Assembly (NCBI GenBank): GCA_030746555.1
Contig: JASLMK010000131.1
Location: 1-37,573, forward strand
Source of the DNA: Planctomycetota bacterium
GTDB lineage: Bacteria > Planctomycetota > UBA1135 > GCA-002686595
Direction: 5' to 3'
Length of the DNA stretch: 37,573 nucleotides
The notes beneath the pieces are model-generated. The model ran no database searches, was not told where the DNA came from, and saw only the letters and a program-made list of their open reading frames with translations. How positions within the stretch are numbered: the first letter of the stretch is position 1; every line of letters begins with the position of its first letter. Positions 6,769 through 13,297 of the stretch are shown here, piece by piece. Both the position numbers and the translations under genes were made by a program.

Positions 6769-6783
6769 TGCCGCTCCGCGGCA
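6769..6783. terminator. short GC hairpin
   Basis: TGCCGC pairs with GCGGCA around TCC, 37 bases after the stop of the small membrane protein gene and between converging genes. There is no T-tract. Confidence 0.3.
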
Positions 6784-6949
6784 CCGTGGCCGGCAGGCCG
6801 TCTGCTCTGGCAGCGGTGTCCTAGAGCGTTGCCGGGCTAGAAGGCTGCGGGGCGCGGCTCACGTCCCGGCTCCGCGCTGGTCACGGTGCCGTGGAACACC
6901 CGGCCGGCGGACAAGGCAGGGGTGTCGGAGATGCCCACCCCACCCGCCG

Positions 6950-9175
6950 TCACTCGTCGAACCGCAGCACCACACCCTGCGCATCGCTCGCCACGAACTC
7001 GCGCACTGCTGGCTCTGGCGGCGCCTGTTCGGCGGCCTCGGCGTCGGCGTCGAGCTTGGGGGTGGCCGTCACGAGATCGACTGGGCACTCCTCGGGCAGG
7101 TCCAGGCGGAAGGCTCCCTTCTCGTCACTCGTGGCCCTGGTCAGCACCGCCGGGGGCACACGCGGCGTACCGGCCAGGTAGGCCAGGACCTGCACGCCGG
7201 CGGCCGGCTGCCCCTCGGCGCCTTCGACCCTTCCGGTCAGGGACACGAGCTCACGCAACTGTAGTACGACGTCGTCGTCACCGGCGAACGCGGTCACGGC
7301 GCGGCTGGCTCCGAGGGGGGCTCTTGGGTTTCTCCAGTTGTAGGACGCCATGATGGTGAACAGCTCCACCGCGCCCATGTCCTCGGTCACGCCGAGCAGC
7401 TCGAAGCGCCCGCCCCCGCCGGAGGGCGCGCGGATCCGGGGCGCCTCCTCCCCTCCGGCAACCTGGACGAAGACCCCGATGGCGGGCAGGCCGTCGGGGG
7501 TGAGGACGACGCCGGTGATGGGGTCGCCGAGGTCGAGGGTCAGCTCGACACCCTCCACCTGTCCACCTTCGGGCAACTCCACGGTCGCCTCGGCCTTCGA
7601 GCCGGGCCGGCCGCGGACCGACGCGGTCACCTTGAGTTCACCCCCCGGCAGGTCGGTGAAGTGGAAGCGCCCCTGGGTGTCGGTGCGCGAGTGCCGCACC
7701 GCCGTCACCCAGGTGCCCTTCAGGGGTTCCGCCTCGGGACGGAAGCGGCCGAGGTCCTCGTTCGCGCCCCGCAGCTTGACCAGGTGGTCGGGGAGCGGGG
7801 TCCCGGTTTGGGCTCTCAGGGTCCCTTCGATGCGCCCGCCGGACAAGAGCACGAGGTCGCCGTGGTCGATCCGCTCCCGGTCTCCCTCGTCGGCGGGGAA
7901 GTCGTAGACCCGCGTGCCGTATCCGTCCTTTCGGAGGAAGAGCTGGTGGTCGATCATCACGTGCAGGCTGGTCAGCTCGAAGCGACCGTCGGACCCCGTG
8001 AGGGTGGACTCCCAGTCGGAGCGGGACACGCCCTCGACGCTCTTGGAGCCGACGCCAGCGACATAGACACCCTCGATCGGGGCACCCTCGGCATCCACGA
8101 CCCGCCCCGTCGCGATCCGCGCAGGATGGAGCACGAAGTCCAGCCGGGTGTCTCCGGCCAGCTCGGCCTCTCCGAGCCTCATCCGCTCGTTTCCGTAACC
8201 CCCCGCACGGGCCCTGAGATCGTCGAGGTCGCGGCGTCTGGCCCCGCCGAGCCCGCTCATCTCGTACCGCCCCTGCACGTCCGTGAGCACGGACCGCAGG
8301 AAGGAGGCGCCCAGACCGACCTCGGCGCCCACGATCGGGCGCCCCAGTGAGTCGCTGACGATGCCGTGGATCCGCACCCCTGCTTCCAGGGCCAGGTCCA
8401 GGCGGGTATGCACGCCCGCGCGCAGCTCGACGCTCTTCGAGGGGGGAGGGGCCGCGTCGAGTGGCGTGATCTCCACGCTGAGAAGCCCCGCCTGCAGGTC
8501 CTCGAAGAGGAAGCGGCCGCCAGCGTCCGTGTGCGCGCGGCACTGCTCGACCCGCCGGCTGTCCCGGCCGAGCACCAGGGCGCCCACGACCGGCGAGCCG
8601 TCCGACGCGCGCGTCAGGACGCCCTCGAGGACCGCTGCAGCCCCAAGCCGGAGCTCGACGTCGTCCCCTGCGAAGAGATGGTCGCGCCGGGCGGAGGCGT
8701 GGTCGCTGGCGCTGGCCTCCACGTCGAGCGGCACCGCCGTCGGCACGGCAACCTCGAAGCGTCCCTCGTCGTCGGTGACGGCCGTGACGACGGGCTGGCG
8801 CGCGTCGCGTTCTTCGGTGTCGGGGAGCCGGAACTCACTGTGCACGCGACGGGTGATCGTCACAGTGGCACCGGGGAGGGGCGAACCGAGCGCGTCGCTC
8901 ACGACGCGTCCGCGCAGCGCGCCATCCCCTCCGGTGGCCAGGGCTCGGGGCTCCTCGACCTCACTGACGGCCGCGGTGCGCCCCTCGCTCACCTCGCCCC
9001 CGAGCGCCAGGCCGCGGACCTCTTCGGTGCCCGACGCGCGCGGCTCCGTTGGGCCCTGCTCGGGGGTCGCGAGGCCGGGTGCCGGCGCACCCGGCCCCCT
9101 CGTGACGAGCCAGCCGACCACGGCGAGCAGTGCCACGGCGGTCACCGCCTGGACAATCGAACGGTGAGAGCCCAC
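6950..9175 (-). CDS. carboxypeptidase-regulatory-like repeat protein
   Basis: 741 residues. An N-terminal signal anchor (about 8-25, VQAVTAVALLAVVGWLV) is followed by a low-complexity linker and about seven beta-sandwich units of the CarboxypepD_reg type, each opening with a phrase such as LRGRVVSDALGSPLPGATV, IHGIVSDSLGRPIVGAEV, ATGRVVDAEGAPIEGVYV or LTGRVEGAEGQPAAGVQV. Such domains are non-catalytic, often metal- or carbohydrate-associated scaffolds of surface proteins. No enzyme domain is attached. The GTG at 9173-9175 has TAACCT six bases upstream. It is the last gene before the right-hand copy of the 18-base tRNA-derived repeat, and its high GC matches the core genome better than its left neighbours. 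Confidence 0.87.
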   Translation of the reverse strand: MGSHRSIVQAVTAVALLAVVGWLVTRGPGAPAPGLATPEQGPTEPRASGTEEVRGLALGGEVSEGRTAAVSEVEEPRALATGGDGALRGRVVSDALGSPLPGATVTITRRVHSEFRLPDTEERDARQPVVTAVTDDEGRFEVAVPTAVPLDVEASASDHASARRDHLFAGDDVELRLGAAAVLEGVLTRASDGSPVVGALVLGRDSRRVEQCRAHTDAGGRFLFEDLQAGLLSVEITPLDAAPPPSKSVELRAGVHTRLDLALEAGVRIHGIVSDSLGRPIVGAEVGLGASFLRSVLTDVQGRYEMSGLGGARRRDLDDLRARAGGYGNERMRLGEAELAGDTRLDFVLHPARIATGRVVDAEGAPIEGVYVAGVGSKSVEGVSRSDWESTLTGSDGRFELTSLHVMIDHQLFLRKDGYGTRVYDFPADEGDRERIDHGDLVLLSGGRIEGTLRAQTGTPLPDHLVKLRGANEDLGRFRPEAEPLKGTWVTAVRHSRTDTQGRFHFTDLPGGELKVTASVRGRPGSKAEATVELPEGGQVEGVELTLDLGDPITGVVLTPDGLPAIGVFVQVAGGEEAPRIRAPSGGGGRFELLGVTEDMGAVELFTIMASYNWRNPRAPLGASRAVTAFAGDDDVVLQLRELVSLTGRVEGAEGQPAAGVQVLAYLAGTPRVPPAVLTRATSDEKGAFRLDLPEECPVDLVTATPKLDADAEAAEQAPPEPAVREFVASDAQGVVLRFDE

Positions 9176-9181
9176 GACCCT

Positions 9182-9187
9182 AGGTTA
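9182..9187 (-). promoter_or_regulatory. -10-like TAACCT for repeat-domain protein (leaderless)
   Basis: TAACCT on the minus strand, six bases before the GTG at 9175. Confidence 0.4.
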
Positions 9188-9277
9188 GCGTGGCGGTCAT
9201 TCAGGAGCGCCGGTACACCGTTCATCTGCGTTGGGTCATCCACAGGCGACTCCGCTGCGGACCGGGGAGGCGGCCTT

Positions 9278-9295
9278 CCCGAACCCGGGTTCGGG
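9278..9295. other. 18-bp perfect palindrome beside tRNA remnant
   Basis: CCCGAACCCGGGTTCGGG, identical on both strands. It overlaps the T-arm-like part of the right-hand tRNA remnant and ends four bases before the 18-base direct repeat. Confidence 0.5.
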
Positions 9296-9312
9296 CCCAG
9301 CCGGGCGCGCCA
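9286..9312 (+). other. degenerate tRNA-Arg 3' end remnant
   Basis: Aligned to the tRNA fragment at 35-79, this segment keeps GGTTCG and the complete acceptor strand, discriminator and CCA (9302-9312). The T-stem no longer pairs and no anticodon arm precedes it. It probably marks the other end of an integrated segment. Confidence 0.5.
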
Positions 9313-9317
9313 GCGCA
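9300..9317 (+). repeat. 18-bp direct repeat, right copy
   Basis: Exact copy of 67-84. The two copies bound about 9.2 kb of accessory DNA. Confidence 0.7.
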
Positions 9318-9380
9318 TCGGATCGCAAGGACCCGCGCGAAGTAGCAGAGAAGCGCGCTTTTCGCCCGGAGACGTACGAC

Positions 9381-9400
9381 CGCGCCTCCAAGGAGGCGCG
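9381..9400 (-). terminator. strong GC hairpin after UDG-like gene
   Basis: CGCGCCTC pairs with GAGGCGCG (eight pairs, loop CAAG), nine bases beyond the stop codon of the minus-strand gene at 9410. No T-tract, as for the other hairpins here. Confidence 0.5.
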
Positions 9401-9409
9401 GCTGTGCTC

Positions 9410-10021
9410 TCAGGCCGCGCTGCGGACTAGGGTGGCCCAGGGGTGCGCCATGCAGTCACCCGCAACGCGAGCCGCGGGATGGTACGCAGCCACAAGCTTG
9501 CCCAGGGGCACTCCCGAGTCACGGTGCTCTTGCCAAGAGCCTTCGACTCCAAGCGACTCCGTCGCTACCTCCCAGGCTTCTTGTCCCAAGCACATGATGA
9601 AACAGAGGTTCTTCATGTGCTGGATCGCAAAGCGGGTGACATCAACCCCGTAGGCCATTGCAGCTCGGCGGTTGGGCAGTGGTCCGCTGACCACTCCATC
9701 ATCCCTCAGGAGATTCCCGAGCGCGGATCCGTACAACAGCCCGAGGCGCTCCACCGGCCCTACGCGACGTTGCAGCTCGCGGTTCGTCCGCATCCCCGGC
9801 TCGTGCCTGTAAGGTCTCGTGTCCCCTCCGGTGATCCGGTCCCGCACCAGTGACGATGGCGCGAAGTCCTTGGCGAGTAGAAGGATCTGACCGTCCCAGT
9901 TCCCGTAGAGCGATTCTGTTCCGTAAAGCCGAGACTCGCCGGAGCATAGTTGGTGCGCGGTCACGTAGTCAGGAACATCTGCCTGTCGGATCCAATCGGG
10001 GAGTTTGGGTGTGTTGTTCAT
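9410..10021 (-). CDS. uracil-DNA glycosylase superfamily-like protein
   Basis: 203 residues. Three features suggest the UDG fold: a first motif ILLLAKDFAPSS (46-57), in the place of the usual GE/QxPG loop that activates water; a strand-turn FIMCLGQEAWEV (141-152), like the LG+xA core strand; and AAYHPAARV (178-186), in the place of the HPS DNA-intercalation motif. Such proteins excise uracil or bind DNA, but the first motif departs from canonical families and activity is uncertain. I chose the ATG at 10019-10021; the longer upstream frame is arginine-rich and unlike protein. It stands outside the right tRNA repeat. Confidence 0.5.
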   Translation of the reverse strand: MNNTPKLPDWIRQADVPDYVTAHQLCSGESRLYGTESLYGNWDGQILLLAKDFAPSSLVRDRITGGDTRPYRHEPGMRTNRELQRRVGPVERLGLLYGSALGNLLRDDGVVSGPLPNRRAAMAYGVDVTRFAIQHMKNLCFIMCLGQEAWEVATESLGVEGSWQEHRDSGVPLGKLVAAYHPAARVAGDCMAHPWATLVRSAA

Positions 10022-10168
10022 TCTTGAGTCTCGACCTCGGCGGCGGCCCGCCTTTAATCGGAGGCTACTGCCCATGTCCGCGACTATTCCGCCGTGTGGG
10101 ATGCGTCCCGCGCCTCTCCCAGGATGGGCTGACAACGCGTCTGAGCGGAGACAACTGGTCCGGGACGG

Positions 10169-11458
10169 TTACTCGCGGGCCGACAGGTCGAAGCAGGCCA
10201 GCTCCTCGTCCGTGCGCAAGAAGACGTGGCGGTTTGCGAAGGCGGGGTGGGACCAGCAGACCCCGTCGCGCCGGTTCAACTGGCCCCGGGTGGGCTCGAT
10301 CAGCTTGACCCGGCCCAGCTCCGAGAAACCCTCGGGGGAGAGCTCGGCCAGCAGCAGCTCCCCGCGCTCGTTGAACATCCAGGTCTTCTCGCCGCGCTGG
10401 ACCATGTGGATGGTGGACCAGCGGGAGCGGGGCACGGCGGTCCGGTCCTCCCAGATCCGGTCGCCGCTGGCGAGCTCGAGGCAGCGCAGCTCGCCGTAGC
10501 TGTCGACCCCATACACGTGCTCCCCCAGGACCAGGGGTGTGCCGATGATCACGTGCAGGGCGTCGGTGCTGCGCTCGTTCTGGCCGCGGCGGGACCAGAC
10601 CTTCTCGGCGGCGAGCTCGGACTGGTCGAGGCGCAGGAGCAGGCTGCCGTCGTAGAAGCCGGAGAGGAAGAGGTGCTCCCCCGCGAGCACGGGGCTTGCG
10701 ACACCGAGGGGCATGCGTGTGGAGGGGAAGTCCACAGACCAGTGCTCTTCTCCGGTCGCGGGGTCGAGGCCGACCACCCGGTCGCCGGACCAGTAGACCA
10801 GTACGCGCTGGCCTGCCTGGTCGATGACGATAGGGGCGGAGTAGTTCCCCCGGTCGTCGAGGGCGCGCCAGCGCTCCTCCCCGGTCTTCGCATCGAAGGC
10901 GACCAGGCAGGCCCCGTCCTTCGCGCTGGCGGGGACGATCAAGAGCTCCCCCTCGAGGAGGGGCGAGGCGCTGATGCCCCAGATGGGCATGCGCTCCTGG
11001 TCGATGCCGTAGTCCTCGCGCAGGTCAAAGCCCCAGATCACCTCGCCGGTCCCCGCGTCCAGGCAGCGCAGGTGCCCGACCGAGCCCAGGGTGTAGACGT
11101 GGCCGCCTGCGACCAGGGGGGCGCAGCGCGGCCCGGCGGGGTAGCTGATGCCGGCGTAGGTCGCGGGGTAGCTCGCGGTCCAGCGGCGCTCGCCGGTCCG
11201 CCAGTCGAAGGCGTGCACGCGCTCGACCTCCTCGGGCTCCTCCTGGCGGTCCAGCACGAAGACCAGCTCGCCCGCCACCGAGGGTGCGGCGTAGCCCGAG
11301 CCGACCGGCACGCGCCATCTCGCCTCCAGCCTCTCGGGCAGGGCCTCGAGCACACCCTCCTCGCGCCACACCCCGTCGCGCTCGGGGCCGCGCCACTGGG
11401 GCCAGTCGTCGGGAGGGACCGGGAGGGCCGGGAGCAGGAGCGGGAGAAGGAGCAGCAT
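10169..11458 (-). CDS. secreted PQQ-like beta-propeller protein
   Basis: 429 residues. Signal peptide at 1-17 (MLLLLPLLLPALPVPP), then DWPQWRGPERDG, a motif that often opens planctomycete PQQ-like proteins. Propeller blades are marked by repeated phrases such as VHAFDWRTGERRW, LRCLDAGTGEVIWGFD, LVAFDAKTGEERW and VVGLDPATGEEHW. Quinoprotein dehydrogenases of this fold oxidise alcohols or sugars, but the methanol-dehydrogenase calcium/PQQ residues are not evident and many such single-domain propellers have no known activity. The ATG at 11456-11458 lies six bases after TAGGGT and is preferred over the adjacent GTG. Confidence 0.87.
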   Translation of the reverse strand: MLLLLPLLLPALPVPPDDWPQWRGPERDGVWREEGVLEALPERLEARWRVPVGSGYAAPSVAGELVFVLDRQEEPEEVERVHAFDWRTGERRWTASYPATYAGISYPAGPRCAPLVAGGHVYTLGSVGHLRCLDAGTGEVIWGFDLREDYGIDQERMPIWGISASPLLEGELLIVPASAKDGACLVAFDAKTGEERWRALDDRGNYSAPIVIDQAGQRVLVYWSGDRVVGLDPATGEEHWSVDFPSTRMPLGVASPVLAGEHLFLSGFYDGSLLLRLDQSELAAEKVWSRRGQNERSTDALHVIIGTPLVLGEHVYGVDSYGELRCLELASGDRIWEDRTAVPRSRWSTIHMVQRGEKTWMFNERGELLLAELSPEGFSELGRVKLIEPTRGQLNRRDGVCWSHPAFANRHVFLRTDEELACFDLSARE

Positions 11459-11464
11459 CACCGC

Positions 11465-11470
11465 ACCCTA
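11465..11470 (-). promoter_or_regulatory. -10-like TAGGGT for PQQ-like gene (leaderless)
   Basis: TAGGGT on the minus strand, six bases before the ATG at 11458. Confidence 0.45.
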
Positions 11471-11483
11471 CTCGACCGTGGCG

Positions 11484-12293
11484 TCACTCCGAGGGCTCCG
11501 GCAGGTACTTGTCCCTTGTCGGCCGCGGGTCATCCACCGCAATGCCGCGCGCCTGGTGATGCGCGACGGCTGCGTTGATGGTGTGCGGCATCATTCGCCA
11601 GATGTTCCTGTTCTCCAACACCATCACCTCGTTTCCCGCGGCGTCGGTCCAGGTGAGGTTCCAGCGCACATAGGGTCCGGCGTCCGGGTCGTCTACTCGC
11701 ACTACCGAGAGTCCGGCGATGTCCTCCCAGGGCAGCACGTCCTCGTAGACGTCGAAGAACCCCACGTGAGCGAGGCCTCGCTCCGTGGGGCGTACGTACC
11801 TGCCTTGCATGAGGCCGATGCCCATCAGGCACGGCAGGCTGATGATCACGAAGCCGTACAGGGGGACGAGCGGGTTGCCCCCGGTGGCCTTGTGTGCCGA
11901 GCGCGCCGCAGCCAGGGCGGCCTGCTGTTGGAGGGTGTAGCCACGCTTGCCCGAGGGCTTCGAATCCACGTAGCCGCCCATGATGAAGTTCGTGGCCACG
12001 AAGCAGGTGAGGCCGCTCAAGCACAACCAGAGGATGAAGGCGAATGCCCCGTACCCACGCCAGTCGGTCGTGATGTAGAAGTCGCCGGGTTCGACGGAGG
12101 CCCGGTAGGCCCGATAGAGAGCGAAGAGCAGCGCAGCGCTCAGCACCATGGACAGGCAGGCGAGCACCCGATAGAGCCTGCGCCCGGCTGGCGAGAGGGG
12201 CTCCAGCACGGTGTATCCCGTTCGCTTCGAGGAGAAATGGCCAAGCGCTCCCAGCGCGAGGAGAACCGCTACGGCAGAGATGAACGTGAGCAC
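11484..12293 (-). CDS. four-TM membrane protein with cytoplasmic C-terminal domain
   Basis: 269 residues from a GTG at 12291-12293. Four hydrophobic segments: VLTFISAVAVLLALGALG at the N-terminus, then RVLACLSMVLSAALLFALY, AFAFILWLCLSGLTCFVAT and LYGFVIISLPCLMGIGLM. These are followed by a ~90-residue soluble domain with a DVYEDVLPWEDIAGLSVV segment that resembles the PH-like output domains of small bacterial membrane proteins. No family firmly recognised. GAGAGG lies about ten bases upstream, and the open frame beyond is arginine/proline-rich, not protein-like. TAGCCT on the minus strand at 12319-12324 may be its -10 box. Confidence 0.65.
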   Translation of the reverse strand: MLTFISAVAVLLALGALGHFSSKRTGYTVLEPLSPAGRRLYRVLACLSMVLSAALLFALYRAYRASVEPGDFYITTDWRGYGAFAFILWLCLSGLTCFVATNFIMGGYVDSKPSGKRGYTLQQQAALAAARSAHKATGGNPLVPLYGFVIISLPCLMGIGLMQGRYVRPTERGLAHVGFFDVYEDVLPWEDIAGLSVVRVDDPDAGPYVRWNLTWTDAAGNEVMVLENRNIWRMMPHTINAAVAHHQARGIAVDDPRPTRDKYLPEPSE

Positions 12294-12652
12294 AGCGTGC
12301 AGGCCTCTCGAAGCACAGAGGCTACGAGATCCCGAAGTGGTCGGCGTGGTGTGCTCTGAGACCGTCGATCCGTGACTGCGTAGATCAGGCCCAAGGCAGT
12401 GCACCAGCTCGCGATCATGAACCTGATGCTCATCGAGGGGCCAGACGGGGTCTAGGTCGGGGTGCCGCTCTACCTGGCCGGGCCCAGGATGGCGGGCCGG
12501 ATGCAAGTCAAGCGGAGGGCTGCCGTATCCGGCTGAGGGGCAGCGCGAACCCGCCTGCGCGACACCCTGCACGCCTCGCTCTCGTATGTGCTTGGCCGTG
12601 GCCCTGGCGGCGCTGGCCCCTCGACCGGCGCGGCCTTGAGGGCTGCCAGATG
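12294..12652. other. non-coding stretch, possible gene scar
   Basis: No intact gene. On the plus strand, 12402-12536 reads like coding sequence (phrases IMNLMLIEGPDGV and VGVPLYLAGPRMAGRM) but contains an in-frame TAG between the two, so it may be a decayed fragment. The probable promoter of the minus-strand gene is at 12319-12324. Confidence 0.3.
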
Positions 12653-13018
12653 TCAGGCGGGCTCGCGGGCGCTGCGCTCTGCCGCGGGGAGGCCTTCGGC
12701 TGCCACGCGCTCCACGGCCTTGCGGAGCATCGCGTGGACGCGCTCGACGTTCGCGGCGTTCGGACTCTTGAAGAGTGAGAACGGGATGAACACGGACTCC
12801 GACTGGATCCGGATGCTCTTCTCCTCGACGGAGAGGAGCACCCTCTCGCCCCAGTTCCTCGCTCCCATCCGGACCCGAATTCCCGTTGAGCCGGGTACCG
12901 TCCCCGCGGTGCGCGTCCAGCGAGGATGCTTGCACAGCTCGGCCGTGGTCAGCTCGACCAGATAGGCCAGCTCCTGCGGGGGAGCGTCACGGATCACGAG
13001 TCGGTCATAAGAGCTCAT
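12653..13018 (-). CDS. hypothetical protein
   Basis: 121 residues. Soluble, no signal peptide. The sequence has a mixed alpha/beta appearance: an N-terminal helix PQELAYLVELTTAELCKH, a central beta stretch (GIRVRMGA, RVLLSVEEKSIRIQ) and a C-terminal helix NVERVHAMLRKAVERVAAE. Third-codon positions are strongly G/C, as expected for a real gene here. No family recognised. The ATG at 13016-13018 is the only sensible start. It is transcribed away from the large secreted protein gene at 13298. Confidence 0.6.
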   Translation of the reverse strand: MSSYDRLVIRDAPPQELAYLVELTTAELCKHPRWTRTAGTVPGSTGIRVRMGARNWGERVLLSVEEKSIRIQSESVFIPFSLFKSPNAANVERVHAMLRKAVERVAAEGLPAAERSAREPA

Positions 13019-13230
13019 CGTCGCTTACCTGAGGTCCTGTTCGACCGGGTGCCGGGGACACCATATCAGACGCCCCATGTGGGCGCTGGCTTCCCGGGAA
13101 AGCCCTGCACTTGTCCATGGCGGATGGAGGGTCCCGAGGGAGGGGACCGTGGCCAGGGAGGGGCTCCACCGCTCCCGGGCAAGGAGGAGAGGGTGCACAC
13201 GCGACGCCGGGCTGAAACTCGCGGAGCCCT

Positions 13231-13236
13231 GTAGCA
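13231..13236 (+). promoter_or_regulatory. -10-like TAGCAT upstream of secreted protein
   Basis: TAGCAT about 60 bases before the ATG at 13298, so this gene would have an ordinary leader. Confidence 0.3.
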
Positions 13237-13297
13237 TGGGGGCCGGAGCTCGTCCCGACCTGGACGGCTCCACTCCCCTCTTCTCGCACTCGCTCAC

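Noticed and set aside
1300..6800. Integron-type cassette array
   Set aside because: Small orphan genes and repeats suggested it, but orientations are mixed, there is no integrase, and no attC-like sites with GTTRRRY/RYYYAAC ends were seen.
10226..11578. 450-codon open frame on the plus strand
   Set aside because: Antisense to the PQQ-like propeller gene, which has a signal peptide, blade repeats and a promoter.
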